Shown here: piece after piece, positions 29,953 through 40,006 of the stretch
Numbering within the stretch: position 1 is the first letter of the stretch
Layout: each line of letters opens with the position of its first letter
Source of the DNA: Deltaproteobacteria bacterium
GTDB lineage: Bacteria > Lernaellota > Lernaellaia > JACKCT01
Assembly (NCBI GenBank): GCA_027493875.1
Contig: JAOSJX010000004.1
Span: 108,528-172,527, forward strand
Direction: 5' to 3'
Length of the DNA: 64,000 nucleotides
The notes under the pieces: generated by a model
Databases searched by the model: none
What the model was told of the DNA's origin: nothing
Seen by the model: only the letters and a program-made list of their open reading frames with translations
Made by a program: the position numbers and the translations under genes

Positions 29953-32159
29953 TCAACAACCGCAACAATTTCCGCCGCTCGAATCGTCGTCATCGTCGCC
30001 GAGATCGCCGAACGGATCGCCGCCCGTGTCGTCGTCATCGTCGTCGTCCGGCGGGAAGACCGACGTATCGTCGTCGCCCGCGTCGTCGTCATCGTCGTCA
30101 ACGGTGTCATCGTCCGCGCTGTCGTCGTCGCCCGTATCATCGTCTCCGGTATCGTCGTCGGCGGTATCGTCGTCGCCGGTGTCGTCATCGCCCGTATCGT
30201 CGTCGCCGGTGTCGTCGTCCCCCGTATCGTCGTCGCCGGGAATCGTTGTGGTGGTCGTGGACGTCGTCGTGGACGTCGTGGTCGGCGCGGTATACCGAAC
30301 GCACCGAAACCCCGCGTTGCCGGAATGGAAGGTCGTCCACCAGGCGACGCGGTCCGACACGCGCATCGCCGCGGCGGCGGTGTTGTACGCGCCGCCGCGC
30401 CAGACCTTGTAATCGCCCGTGTCCGGTCCCGGCGGGTCGTTTTCCGGGCTCACGGCGTAGTAAGCCGCGCCGTACCAGTCGGCGATCCATTCCCACACGT
30501 TCCCCATCATGTCGTAGAGGCCGAACGCGTTGGGCGTTTTCAACGCCACCTCGTGCGTGGCGCCGCCGGCGTTGCCCTGATGCCACGCCGTTCCGTCGAG
30601 GCACGCGGGATCGGCGCCGCACCCATGCTTCGCCGCCGTTCCCGCGCGCGCGGCGTATTCCCATTCGGCCTCGGTCGGCAGATAGCCGCCCACGCGGAAA
30701 CAGAATTCGTCCGCGTCCTCCCACGTGACGTTGTCGACCGGGCAGAACGCGCAATCCGTGTGCTGGCTGGGATTGGCGCCCATGACGTTGAAGTACTGCT
30801 CCTGCGTGATCTCCGTTTCGGTGATGTCGAAGCGCGACAGGGTCACCGCGTGGCGCGGGATTTCATCGCCGCCGCAGCCCGTGTCGCCGGCGGAGCAACC
30901 CATATCGAAGGAACCGGCCGCGAGCGGCACCCAAACCAGATCGCGCGTTTCCGTGCGCCGCGCGAAGACGCCGTAATCCGATCCGTCCTGCCCGAACGAC
31001 GCCCACACGAAAATCACGTCGCCCGCCGCGTTCGAGGACGCCGCGGGAAAATTCTGGAGCGGTTCGGCCGGCACGTTGACGGCCGCCGGCCCGCCCATCG
31101 GCGCGCCGGATGCGTAAAAGCGGCGCGCATGGATATCGCCGGCGTTATCCGCGGCGTGCCACGCGACGGCGAACGAGCCGTCCGCCGCCATCGCCGCCGC
31201 GGGATTGTCTTCATCACCGTCCGCGTCGGTGCTGACGGCGAACGCGCCGGTGAGCGCGTCGCCCTCGCTGTCGAACAGGCGGCCGTAAATATCGCGGCCG
31301 GCGCCCGCCTTGTCCCAGGCGACGACGAATCGGCCGATCGCGCTCATGGCGATCGCCGGGCGCGAGTACGCGCCGGCCGGGTTCGTATCGATGGTGATGA
31401 GGCCCGACCGCGGCGTGCCGTCGGCGTCGAACACGCGGCCGAGCGTCCGCACGCCGCCGCCCGGATCGTCGTCGCTGAGAAACACGACGGCGAAAACGCC
31501 CGCCGGTGACGACGCCACCGCCGGAAGATAGTCGTCCGCCGGCGTTTTCATCTCCATCACCGTTCCTGCGGCGCGCCCGCGGCGTCGTACCGCTGCGCGT
31601 ATACGCCGGAAGGGCCGCCGGAGGACTGCGTCCAGACCACGACGAAATCACCGTCCGCGTCCACGGCCACCGAAGGCGAGTCCACGGCCAATCCGGCGCC
31701 GCCGGCCACCGCGAACGAAGCCCCGGCCGGCGTGCCGTCGGCGTTAAACGCGCGCGCGCGGATGGACACCACGCCGCCCAGCGACTCTTTCCACGCCACG
31801 ACGAAATTGCCGTCGGCGTCCTGATCCACCGCCGGTTGCGTCTGGCTGCCGTCGGCGGATTCGTGAACGAGGAATTCGCCGCCGAGGGGAATGTCCACCC
31901 CGTTGTAGCGGCGCGCGTAAACGCCGGAGCCGTCGCCGTCCTGCCCGGCCGACGACCAAACCACCACCACGTCGCCCGCCTCCGCCGCGACGGCCGGGTC
32001 CGATTGCGCGCCGGGCGTGTATTCGTTGATCCGATATTCGAAGCCGAGGGTCTGCCCGCCGTCCCAGAACGCGGGCGGCGATTGCGTCGTGACGCCGGCG
32101 GGCGCCATCAGGCACAATCCCGCGGCGATAGCCGAAGCGAACGTCAATACGCGACGCAT
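29953..32159 (-). CDS. SUMF1-domain surface protein with Thr linker, GDDDT repeats and C-terminal NCCGC (one frameshift)
   Basis: A protein of about 735 aa. The start is ATG 32159 (AGGAGG upstream) with a signal peptide (MRRVLTFASAIAAGLCLM). The N-terminal 350 residues are blades of the 'PAVAxDxDGxFVVVW' type (DQDADGNFVVAWKE; VDADGDFVVVWTQS). An FGE/SUMF1 domain follows (GSFDMGCSAGDTG, TEITQEQYFNVMG, YLPTEAEWEYAARAG, GLYDMMGNVWEWIADWYG, VWRGGAYN). The tail is a Thr/Ser run (TTTSTTTSTTTTTIP), then about 10 GDDDT-like pentads and an acidic stretch, ending GGNCCGC. The frame breaks at about 31565 (APQ to TVMEMKTPADD). It carries the same domain as the lipoprotein at 6597, but the tether is at the opposite end. 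Confidence 0.85.
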
Positions 32160-32221
32160 GCTCGTCCTCCTGGGTAGCGTTCATTTAGAATAACATTTTT
32201 CCCCGGGACGCAAAGGGCTAT

Positions 32222-32257
32222 TACAACAAAGAGGGCCGAGCGTTCGCCCGGCCCTCT
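32222..32257 (-). terminator. Terminator of the 32281-34095 gene
   Basis: On the minus strand, the hairpin GAGGGCCGGGCG / CGCTCGGCCCTC is followed by TTTGTTGT. Confidence 0.75.
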
Positions 32258-32280
32258 CCTTCATTACCTTCCGCGTGCCG

Positions 32281-34095
32281 TCACGAACCGCAGCCGCAGC
32301 ATCCTCCGACAAGCTCGATATCGCCGGGCTCCTCCGGTTCCTCGAGCGGGGGCGGCGGGACGGTATCGTCGTCGCCGTCCTCGTCGGGCGGCTCGTCGTC
32401 GACCTGGGCGCAGACGTCGATGCGTTCGTCGCATTCCTCGCCTTCGTCGCAGGGATTGCCCGTGTCGTCGCAGGTGGCGGCTTCCTCGTTGCAAACGGTC
32501 CCGCCGTTGCAGAACAATCCGTCATCGACGCACGGGTCGCCGCTGTGGCCGCACTCGTCGGTCGCTTCGATGCACTCGAAGGTCTCGTCGCCGTTGCAGA
32601 AAACGCCGTCGTCGAGGGGACACGGATTGCCCGGGCTTTCGCACTGGTTCGCGTCGTTACAGATCTCCGCGCCGTTGCAGTATTGCCCGTCGTCGCAATC
32701 GGCATCCACCACGCACTCGCACGTCAACTTATAGGCGAAGGTGCCCGCGGAGTCCTCGACCGGGTCCCCGAGATCGTCGAGCACGCCGGTCATCCGCGCG
32801 AGGTTTTCGCCGCGCACGAAATTCGTGCACCCTTCCGGCTCCGCGCGGAAATGCGCGACCACCGTGATGGTCTCGCCGTAGGGCAGATCCGAGCCGCGCT
32901 GCGCGATGAGGTCCGACCAGTCGATTTCGCCGTCGTCCGTGTTGTCGTCGGACGTGTACGGCGCCTCGGAAAACAGATAGGTCAGATGCGCGGTGTTATA
33001 GATATCCTTGAGCGGCAATACGTGGATCGGCCGCGAGCTTCGGTTTTCGACGGTGATCTCGAAAACGATTTCCTCGGTCATGTTGACGTCGCCGGTCGGA
33101 TGCGTGCTGGACTCTTTTTTCACGCTGCTGCCGAAGGCCAGCCACGTGGCGTCGACGTCGGTGGGGCTCCAGCCGTTACCGAGGTTTGTACGGGACAATT
33201 CGGTCAGCGTTTCCCAGTCGTACACGCGGACGGTCGGCGGCGTGAATCCCGTGCCCTCGCCGATCGAGGCGTACACGTAGCCGGCCTGCTGGTTGACGCC
33301 GATGCCGCGCGCCGACCCGGGGCCGACCTGCACGCTGTCGGTATCGCCCGTCTCGGTATCCGTTTTGGTCAGGTAGGGCGAATCGGGCGGCGGATGCGAG
33401 CCGCTGATCGAGCCGGTGAACAGCACCGGGTAGTCGCCGGTCTTGATGTACACGCCGAGGCCGAGCGAGATGTAGGCCATCGTGGCGGTGCCGATCTCCG
33501 CGTGCGTGTCGATGTCGTACCACCGGACGACATTGGTCGCGTCCGTGATGAAAATGAGATCCTGTCCGCCGAGATCCTCGATGATCTCGACGTCCCACCC
33601 GCCGTTGCCGGTCGGCAGTTCCCACGTGTCGACGGAATCGTAGGTGGAGGTGTCGAAGACGTAGACGTACTTGACGCCGCGGTCCACGACGAAGAGTTGG
33701 CCGTTGCCCTCGTGCACGTCCATGCCGGCGATGTCATCCACCGGATTCAGCGGATCGGGGCTGACGAGGGAGATCTGCCCGAGCGGCGTGGCGTCGGTGG
33801 CGTCGAAGACATCGAGCGTTCCCGAAAATTCATAGGAAATGAACATGTGCTCGTTGATCGGATCGACGCCGATGCCCACGGGCCCGCCGTTGCGGTCGAG
33901 CGGATGCCACGTCGCGGACAGCATGAGCTGATCGCCCGACACGGCGTAGGCGCGCACGGGATAGGTCGTCCCCGCGTTGATGTCGCCGATGACGAAAACG
34001 GTTCGCGTGTTGTCGACGGCCTGCGCCCCGGCGATGCCGGGAAGCCCCGCCAAAAGGAGCGCGGCCGCGCCCACGGCCAACCACGAGGTTTTCAT
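32281..34095 (-). CDS. Secreted beta-propeller protein ending GGCCGCGS
   Basis: An intact 604-aa member of the propeller family. The start is ATG 34095 (MKTSWLAVGAAALLLAGLPG), with cleavage near IAGAQAV. The propeller covers about residues 25-320 (GVDPINEHMFISYEFSGTLD; VVRWYDIDTHAEIG). A DUF11-like domain follows with MTEEIVFEITVENRSSRPIH. Then come three Cys-rich repeats beginning CVVDADCDDGQYCNG, and NPCDEGEECDERIDVCAQVD. The linker is less Asp-pure than in relatives (EEPEEPGDIELV) and ends GGCCGCGS, one residue longer than the other tails. Clustered head-to-tail with 34128 and 36074, it is one of three tandem paralogues that probably arose by duplication. Each of the three has its own signal peptide. 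Confidence 0.88.
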   Translation of the reverse strand: MKTSWLAVGAAALLLAGLPGIAGAQAVDNTRTVFVIGDINAGTTYPVRAYAVSGDQLMLSATWHPLDRNGGPVGIGVDPINEHMFISYEFSGTLDVFDATDATPLGQISLVSPDPLNPVDDIAGMDVHEGNGQLFVVDRGVKYVYVFDTSTYDSVDTWELPTGNGGWDVEIIEDLGGQDLIFITDATNVVRWYDIDTHAEIGTATMAYISLGLGVYIKTGDYPVLFTGSISGSHPPPDSPYLTKTDTETGDTDSVQVGPGSARGIGVNQQAGYVYASIGEGTGFTPPTVRVYDWETLTELSRTNLGNGWSPTDVDATWLAFGSSVKKESSTHPTGDVNMTEEIVFEITVENRSSRPIHVLPLKDIYNTAHLTYLFSEAPYTSDDNTDDGEIDWSDLIAQRGSDLPYGETITVVAHFRAEPEGCTNFVRGENLARMTGVLDDLGDPVEDSAGTFAYKLTCECVVDADCDDGQYCNGAEICNDANQCESPGNPCPLDDGVFCNGDETFECIEATDECGHSGDPCVDDGLFCNGGTVCNEEAATCDDTGNPCDEGEECDERIDVCAQVDDEPPDEDGDDDTVPPPPLEEPEEPGDIELVGGCCGCGS

Positions 34096-34127
34096 GCGTT
34101 CTCCCAACCGCGGAACCGGCCGGCCGG

Positions 34128-35926
34128 TCAACCGCAACCGCAGCAGCCGCCGGTGACCTCGCCTTCGGCCGGCTCGTCGGCGTCGTCGTCGATCTCGTGC
34201 GTGTCGTCATCGTCGCCGGGCTCGGGCTCGTCCACCGATTCGCAGACGTCGATGTTTTCGTTGCACTCCTCGCCTTCGTCGCATGGATTGCCCGTGTCGT
34301 CGCAGGCGAGCGTCTCTTCATTGCACACCGAATCGCCGTTGCAGAATTGGCCGTCGTCGGTGCAGGGATCGCCCTCGTGCGCGCATTCGTCGGTGGCCTC
34401 GATGCATTCCGCCGTTTCGGCGCCGTTACAGAAAATCCCGTCGTCGATGGGGCACGGATTGCCCGAGCTTTCGCACTGGTTTTCGTCGTTGCAGATCTCC
34501 GTGCCGTTGCAGTACATGCCGTCGTCGCAATCCGCGTCCGTCACGCACTGGCACGTGATGCGGTAGGCGAACGATCCCGCGGCGTCCTCGACCGGGTCGC
34601 CGAGATCGTTCTCGGCGCCGACCATCTGGGCGACGTTCTGTCCGTCGACGAAATTGGTGCACGCCTCGGGCTGCGCCTGGAAGTGCGCGACCACCGTCAA
34701 CGTCTCCTCGAACGCCAGATCGGAGCCGCGCTGCGCGATGAGATCCGACCAATCGATTTCGCCGTCGTCCGTGTTGTCGTCCGACGTATAGGGCGCCTCG
34801 GCGAACAGGTAGGTCAGATGCGCCGTATTATAGATGTCTTTGAGCGGCAGCACGTGAATCGGCCGCGAGTCGCGGTTTTCGATGGTGATTTCGGAAAACG
34901 ACTTCCTCGGTCATGTTGACGGTGCCGTCCGGGTGCGACGTGGACTCCTTTTTCACGTTGCTGCCGAACGCGAGCCACGTGGCGTCCAGGTCGGTCGGCG
35001 ACAGGCCGAAGCCCTCGATGGTCACGCGCGAGAGTTCCTCGAAAGGATCGATCGAATAGACGCGCACGGTGGACTGCCCGAAGGGCCCGAGCGCCGGGCC
35101 GACGTTGGCGTACACGCGCTCGTTCTGCTGATTCACCGCGATGCCGCGCGCCGACCCGCCGCCGAGCTGCACGTTGGTCTGCTGGCCCGCTTCGGTGTCG
35201 TATTTGACGAGATTGGGGCCGTGCGGCAGGCCGTGAACGGCCACCGTGCCCGAAAAGAGCACCGGATAATCGTTGTCGTTGACGAACACGCCCAGGCTGA
35301 CCGCGACCTGCCCCTGGGTGGCCGAGCCGACTTCCGTGTGCGTGTCGATGTCGTACCAACGGATCGTCGTGGTGGCGTCGGTGACGAAGATGAGATCCTG
35401 ACCGCCGAGATCCTCGATGATCTCCACGTCGAACGGGCCGCTGCCCGTGGGGGAGCTCCCACGTTTCCACGTGGTCGAAGGTATCCGAATCGAAGACGTA
35501 AACGTAGTTGACCATGCGGTCCACGACGAACAGCTGGCCGCGTCCCTCGTGGACGTCGAGTCCGCAGATGTCGTCGACCGGGTTGCCCGGGTCGGGGCTG
35601 ACGAGCGTGATCTGCCCGAGCGGCGTGGCGTCCGTGGCGTCGAACGCGTCGAGCGTGCCGGAAAACTCGTAGGAAATGAACATCCGCTCGTTGATGGGAT
35701 CGACACCGATGCCCACCGGACCGCCGTCGCGCTCCAGCGGCCGCCACGTCGCGGACAGGATGAGTTGATCGCCGGTCACCGCATACGCTTTGAGCGGATA
35801 AGTCCCGGCGCCGTTGATGTTGCCGATCGAGAACACGGTGCGGGTTTCCAGCGACTGCCCGAACGCGGCGCCGGTCAAGATCAAAACGGCGGCCGTGCAG
35901 ACCGCGACGATAAGCCGATAACGCAT
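34128..35926 (-). CDS. Secreted beta-propeller protein ending GGCCGCG (two frameshifts)
   Basis: A protein of about 600 aa. The start is ATG 35926 (MRYRLIVAVCTAAVLILTGA, cleavage near AFGQS). It has the same architecture as its neighbours: propeller, DUF11-like domain (SRPIHVLPLKDIYNTAHLTY), three Cys-rich units, acidic linker (DDDDTHEIDDDADEPAEG) and EVTGGCCGCG. The frame breaks at the G5 run near 35448 (ETWELP to GSGPFDVEIIED) and near 34905 (EEVVF to ITIENRDSRPIH); both sides match paralogues perfectly. Only 33 bases separate its stop from the start of the 32281-34095 gene, so the two may form an operon. Location outside the cell is inferred. Confidence 0.85.
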
Positions 35927-36019
35927 GCTTCCTCCCCTACGCGCCCCCGAAGGAAAATTGCAGGCGAGGCGCGAATTGGCGCCTCCGGGTTATATCAGGG
36001 ATAACGTATCACTCTCAAG

Positions 36020-36055
36020 ACAAAATAAGAAAGGCCGGGGCGGTCCCGGCCTTTC
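36020..36055 (-). terminator. Terminator of the 36074-37885 gene
   Basis: AAAGGCCGGG (36030-36039) pairs with CCCGGCCTTT (36045-36054). On the minus strand it is followed by CTTATTTTG. Confidence 0.9.
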
Positions 36056-36073
36056 GCCAAATCGCTCCGATCA

Positions 36074-37885
36074 TCAACCGCAGCCGCAGCAGCCGCCGGT
36101 CACCTCGCCCTTGCCGGGGTCTTCCTCTTCGGCGGTGGGCAGCGGCTCGTCCTCGTCGTCGAACTCCGGGTCGTCCGGATCGGGTTCCGGATCGGGCTCG
36201 TCCACGGATTCGCAGGTGTCGCTCTGCTCGTTGCATTCCTCGCCTTCGTCGCAGGGATTGCCCGTTTCGCGGCACTCCTCGAGTTCGCCGTCGCAGATGG
36301 TTTCGCCGGTGCAGAACCAGCCGTCGTCCTCGCACGGGCTGCCCGTGTGGCCGCACTCGTCCACCGACTCGAAACACTGGTCCGTTTCCTCGCCGTTGCA
36401 CCAGTCGCCGTCGTCGATGGGGCACGGATTGCCGGTGCTTTCGCACAGGTTGTCGTCGTTGCAGAATTCCGTGCCGTTGCAGTAGAGATCGTCCTCGCAA
36501 TCCGCGTCCACGAGGCAGCCGCAGATGATCTTGTAGGCGAACGTCCCCGCGGCGTCGTCCACCGGCTGGCCCTGGTCGGTCAACGCCCCGCTCATCTCGG
36601 CGAGGTTTTCGCCCTCGACGAAGTTCTGGCAGGCTTCCGGCTGCGCCTGGAAGTGCACCGTGACCGTGATCGAATCGCCGTTCGGCAGGTTCGATCCGCG
36701 CTGGGCGATCAGGTTGGTCCAGTCGATGACGCCGTCGTCCACGTTGTTGTTCGACGTGTACGGCGCGTCCGCGTAGAGATAAGTCAGGTGCGCGGTGTTG
36801 TAGACGTCCTTGAGCGGCATCTTGCTGATCGGCCGCGTGCTTTTGTTGGTAATGGTGATTTCGAAGACGACTTCCTCGCCGACGCCGACGTTGCCGTCCG
36901 GATGCGAGGTCGAGGTCTTTTTCACGTCGCTGCCGAACGCCAGCCAGGTGGCGTCCAGATCCGTCGGCGAATGCGTGATGCCGCCGAAGTTCGTTTTGAA
37001 CAATTCCACGAAGGGCTGAACGGAAAACACGCGCGCCGACGGCATGCCGAGGGCGAAGGGTCCGACCGACGCGTAAACCCGCGCGTTGGGCTGGTCGACC
37101 GCGATGCCGCGGGCCGATCCGCCGCCGAGATAGACCTTCGTCTCCGCCCCGTTCTGCGTGTCCTTCTTCAATAGATTAATCAAGTGCGGAAAATCGTGCG
37201 CGCTGGGCGAGCCGGTAAACAGCACCGGGTAGCCGCCGGTTTTGATGTACACGCCGATCCCCGCCGCGACGTACTGCTGCGTGGCGCTGCCGACTTCGGC
37301 GTGCGTGTCGATGTCGTACCAGCGGACGGTCTTGGTGCCGTCGGTGACGAAGATGAGATCCTGCCCGTTGACGTCCTCCAGGACTTCGATGTCCACGCCG
37401 CCCTCGCCGGTCGGCAAGGTCCAGGTTTCGACGTGGTCGAACGTGTCCGAATCGAACACGTAAACGAGCTTGACGAAACGGTCCACGGCGAAGAGCAGCC
37501 CGCGGCCTTCATGCACGTCCAGGCCGCACAGGTCATCCACGGGATTGAGCGGGTCCGGGCTGACGAGCGTGATCTGGCCGAGGGGCGTCGCGTCCGTCGC
37601 ATCGAACACGTCGAGCTTTCCCGAGAACTCGTAAGAGATGAACATCCGTTCGTGAATCGGATCGACGCCGATGCCCACCGGCCCCCCGTCGCGTTCCAGC
37701 GGACGCCACGTCGCGGACAAGACGAGCGTATTGCCGTTCACCGCGTAGGCGCGCAGCGGATAAGTCGGGTCGCCGCTGATATCGCCGATGGAGAACACGG
37801 TGCGCGAGTTTTGCGCCGCGGCGACGTTCGCCAGGGCGACCGTCAAAAGCGCCGCCAGGATCATCACGAATACTGTTTTCCGCAT
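36074..37885 (-). CDS. Secreted beta-propeller protein ending GGCCGCG
   Basis: An intact 603-aa paralogue and the best reference for the family. The start is ATG 37885 (MRKTVFVMILAALLTVALAN, cleavage near AAAQNS). The propeller (GVDPIHERMFISYEFSGKLD to ESTVRVFS-like blades) is followed by a DUF11-like domain (VGVGEEVVFEITITNKSTRP). Cys-rich repeats follow with DADCEDDLYCNGTEFC, IDDGDWCNGEETDQC and EDDGWFCTGETIC, then NPCDEGEECNEQSDTCE. An acidic Pro/Asp/Glu linker precedes GEVTGGCCGCG. Cys spacing is identical to the paralogues, pointing to conserved disulfides in the repeats, while the last three Cys stand apart at the extreme C-terminus. Confidence 0.9.
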   Translation of the reverse strand: MRKTVFVMILAALLTVALANVAAAQNSRTVFSIGDISGDPTYPLRAYAVNGNTLVLSATWRPLERDGGPVGIGVDPIHERMFISYEFSGKLDVFDATDATPLGQITLVSPDPLNPVDDLCGLDVHEGRGLLFAVDRFVKLVYVFDSDTFDHVETWTLPTGEGGVDIEVLEDVNGQDLIFVTDGTKTVRWYDIDTHAEVGSATQQYVAAGIGVYIKTGGYPVLFTGSPSAHDFPHLINLLKKDTQNGAETKVYLGGGSARGIAVDQPNARVYASVGPFALGMPSARVFSVQPFVELFKTNFGGITHSPTDLDATWLAFGSDVKKTSTSHPDGNVGVGEEVVFEITITNKSTRPISKMPLKDVYNTAHLTYLYADAPYTSNNNVDDGVIDWTNLIAQRGSNLPNGDSITVTVHFQAQPEACQNFVEGENLAEMSGALTDQGQPVDDAAGTFAYKIICGCLVDADCEDDLYCNGTEFCNDDNLCESTGNPCPIDDGDWCNGEETDQCFESVDECGHTGSPCEDDGWFCTGETICDGELEECRETGNPCDEGEECNEQSDTCESVDEPDPEPDPDDPEFDDEDEPLPTAEEEDPGKGEVTGGCCGCG

Positions 37886-38106
37886 ATCGTATCCCCCCAT
37901 CATCCGAAACGAAATAACCGTCCTCGACAACCGTCCAAAAACGGCGCCCCGCGCTTAACCTTCGGATCCATTCAATCGAGATATCCGCAACATTTCGAAA
38001 ACTGTTATTTATACCAAAAATTCGGCGGCTTACACAAGGAAAATGACGGCGTAGGACGTCGTTTCTTGGCGCTTTGACGCCCTCCTGATATTCTTCGCGT
38101 CATCGC

Positions 38107-38907
38107 GTGAGGAGGTGGACGATTCGTCAACTCTCGGAACTCGTTATCTACCCCGTCAAGTCGCTGGCCGGCATCTCCCGGCCGGAGATGACGTTGACAT
38201 CCCGCGGCATCGCATACGACCGGGAATGGATGGTCGTGGACGAAAAGGGCCGCTTTCTCACGCAACGCACCCTCCCCCGCATGGCGCTTGTCCGCACGGC
38301 GATCGAGGACGGTGCGCTGGTCCTATCGGCGCGGGGGCGATCGGATCTGGCGGTACCGCTTGGCGGGGTGGACGGCGATTTCGTCGTGGTCAAAATCTGG
38401 CTCGACAAAACGCGGGCCGTCGACCAGGGAGACGAAGCGGCGTCGTGGTTCTCCGAAACGCTCGGCGTCCGGTGCCGTCTCGTCCGCGCGCATCCCGATC
38501 ATCTCCGAAAGGCGTCGCGCGGCGGCGCGGCGTACGCGTTCGCCGACGCCTATCCGCTTCTCGTCATCTCGGAGGCGTCGCTCGCCGACCTGAACTCCCG
38601 GCTCGACGCGCCCCTGCCGATGAACCGCTTCCGGCCCAACATTGTCGTGAGCGGCACGGCGCCGTATGAAGAGGATACGTGGACGCGCGTGCGGTGCGGC
38701 GAGACGGCCGTTCGCGTGCGCAAGCCGTGCGTCCGCTGCGCGATTCCGACGACGGACCAGGAAACGGCGGAACGGTCCCGCGAGCCGCTCAAGACGCTCG
38801 CCGTTTACCGGTCGACGGCGGCCGGTGTCACGTTCGGCGTCAACGCGGACTACGAAGGCGCGGGAACGATCAGCGTCGGGGACGGCGTCGAACTCGTCGA
38901 CGGTTAG
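38107..38907 (+). CDS. MOSC-domain protein (YcbX/mARC-like)
   Basis: A 266-aa cytoplasmic protein. It has an N-terminal MOSC beta-barrel (LVIYPVKSLAGI, the conserved opening of MOSC_N) and a C-terminal MOSC domain with MNRFRPNIVVSG and the conserved Cys of KPCVRCAIPTTDQETAER. In YcbX and mARC enzymes this Cys ligates a molybdenum cofactor used to reduce N-hydroxylated compounds. The annotated GTG start at 38107 contains the likely ribosome binding site GAGGAGGTGG itself, so the true start may be a few codons later (possibly a rare ATT before RQLSELV). No molybdopterin genes are nearby. Confidence 0.85.
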   Translation: MRRWTIRQLSELVIYPVKSLAGISRPEMTLTSRGIAYDREWMVVDEKGRFLTQRTLPRMALVRTAIEDGALVLSARGRSDLAVPLGGVDGDFVVVKIWLDKTRAVDQGDEAASWFSETLGVRCRLVRAHPDHLRKASRGGAAYAFADAYPLLVISEASLADLNSRLDAPLPMNRFRPNIVVSGTAPYEEDTWTRVRCGETAVRVRKPCVRCAIPTTDQETAERSREPLKTLAVYRSTAAGVTFGVNADYEGAGTISVGDGVELVDG

Positions 38908-38950
38908 AGATCTAGACGCCCTCCGTTAATACCGCGGGCGCCATGCCGCT

Positions 38951-39036
38951 GTGACAAACTGGCAGTTGTGTCCTAAGCTCCGATTATTCTTGGACTTGTG
39001 ATCTGTTGGTGGACGATGCGGCTGACAAATTGTCAG
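38951..39036. promoter_or_regulatory. Two palindromic operator-like sites (candidate enhancers for a sigma54 promoter)
   Basis: TGACAAACTGGCA (38952-38964) and the perfect dyad CTGACAA-A-TTGTCAG (39022-39036) agree at 11 of 13 core positions. They lie about 184 and 113 bases upstream of the start site predicted for the sigma54 promoter at 39116-39131, the usual distance for NtrC-type activator sites. The NtrC-type regulator encoded at 44653 is the natural candidate to bind them. An alternative is a CRP/FNR-like repressor. Confidence 0.55.
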
Positions 39037-39115
39037 TCGCCAGGCCCGCGTTCATCGCCGCCCTCGGACGCGGGATACCCCGTGTTTTCAGCGTTTTCAA
39101 GCCTTCCGTCGCCGT

Positions 39116-39131
39116 TGGCATATCGCCTGCA
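39116..39131 (+). promoter_or_regulatory. Sigma54 (-24/-12) promoter of the respiratory operon
   Basis: TGGCATATCGCCTGCA matches the sigma54 consensus TGGCAC-N5-TTGCA. The essential GG (39117-39118) and GC (39129-39130) have exact 10-base spacing. The predicted start is near 39142, giving a leader of about 30 bases with GGAGG at 39161 before the ATG at 39171. Confidence 0.7.
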
Positions 39132-39170
39132 AAACAAAAAGTCGACCACAAGAATAAATCGGAGGCTTAA

Positions 39171-39494
39171 ATGTCCACCACCCTCATCATGATTCTTCTC
39201 CCCGTCCTGTTTATTTTCATCGGAACCATCGCCGCGCTATCCGTTACGCGCGGAACGTCGCATCCCGAGTCGTATCAAGCGAAGAACGTCTCCACGGATT
39301 CGATGGCCAAACGGATCGTTCCCGACCGCCCGACCGCGATTCTCTTCCAACCTTCGGCCAAGCCGACGCAGCCTCCCCAAGAAGTGGCGATGGAAGACCT
39401 GCTCATCGCGATCGAGACGCATATCCGCAACGAACGCGAAGCGGCGCACGCGTTTACGCGGGACCCGTCGGCTCAAACATTGAGCCTCAACTAA
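39171..39494 (+). CDS. Small single-span membrane protein, first gene of the respiratory operon
   Basis: A 107-aa protein with an N-terminal membrane helix (LIMILLPVLFIFIGTIAALS, about residues 5-24). A soluble tail follows with a Pro-rich patch (PSAKPTQPPQEVAMEDLLIA) and a final helix (AIETHIRNEREAAHAF). The start is supported by GGAGG six bases upstream. No cofactor motif is visible. Its place immediately after the sigma54 promoter and before the cNMP-binding and cytochrome genes suggests an accessory subunit or assembly factor. Family not recognised. Confidence 0.75.
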   Translation: MSTTLIMILLPVLFIFIGTIAALSVTRGTSHPESYQAKNVSTDSMAKRIVPDRPTAILFQPSAKPTQPPQEVAMEDLLIAIETHIRNEREAAHAFTRDPSAQTLSLN

Positions 39495-39526
39495 CGAGCC
39501 GGAGCGAACAATGCAAGCGACGGACC

Positions 39527-40006
39527 GTGGAATCGAAGCCTTCGAAAAAGGCGGCCATCTTCACCGGCTTCACCGATGGCGAGCTCGCGCTGCTTCACGG
39601 CATCTCCGAATTCAAAGTTTACGATGAGGGCGACATCATTTTCAGTCTCGGTGAGGAGGTGCGGCGCCTTATCGTCGTCGCGTACGGGACCGTCGCGCTG
39701 ACGCTGCCGATTCAGATCAAAGGAACCTCGAATAACGTCACCATCGAAGAAAAAGGCGCGGGCGCCGTGTTGGCCTGGTCGGCGCTGGTGCCTCCGCACA
39801 AATTTACGCTCGGCGCCCGGGCGCTCACGGCGGTCGGGCTCTACGAATTCGACCGCGACGCCCTCGCGCGCCTGTTCGGCGAGCAGCCGCGCCTCCACCT
39901 GATGATCGCCAACAACCTCAACCGGGTCATCGCCAGCCGCGTGACGCTCCTCGAAGCGCTCGTGGCCAGGGATCTGCAACGATGGGTTTCGGAAAAATAC
40001 GCGTAG
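39527..40006 (+). CDS. Stand-alone cyclic-nucleotide-binding-domain protein
   Basis: A 159-aa Crp-type effector domain (FTDGELALLHGISEFKVYDE, then GDIIFSLGEE, RLIVVAYGTVALTL, YEFDRDALARLFGE) without a helix-turn-helix. It therefore cannot bind DNA by itself and may sense a ligand or act as a regulatory subunit. The GTG at 39527 is in frame. A better-placed ATG at 39511 (GGAGCGAACA upstream) is one base out of frame, so a one-base error near 39520 may hide the true start. It lacks the full set of cAMP-contact residues as far as I can judge. Its end overlaps the cytochrome gene by 25 bases. The link to respiration is positional. Confidence 0.75.
   Translation: MESKPSKKAAIFTGFTDGELALLHGISEFKVYDEGDIIFSLGEEVRRLIVVAYGTVALTLPIQIKGTSNNVTIEEKGAGAVLAWSALVPPHKFTLGARALTAVGLYEFDRDALARLFGEQPRLHLMIANNLNRVIASRVTLLEALVARDLQRWVSEKYA

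Noticed and set aside
29845..34566. Plus-strand Val/Ile/Arg-rich ORFs opposite the Asp repeats
   Set aside because: They are mirror translations of GAC/GAT repeats (GTC, ATC), with no start-site support.
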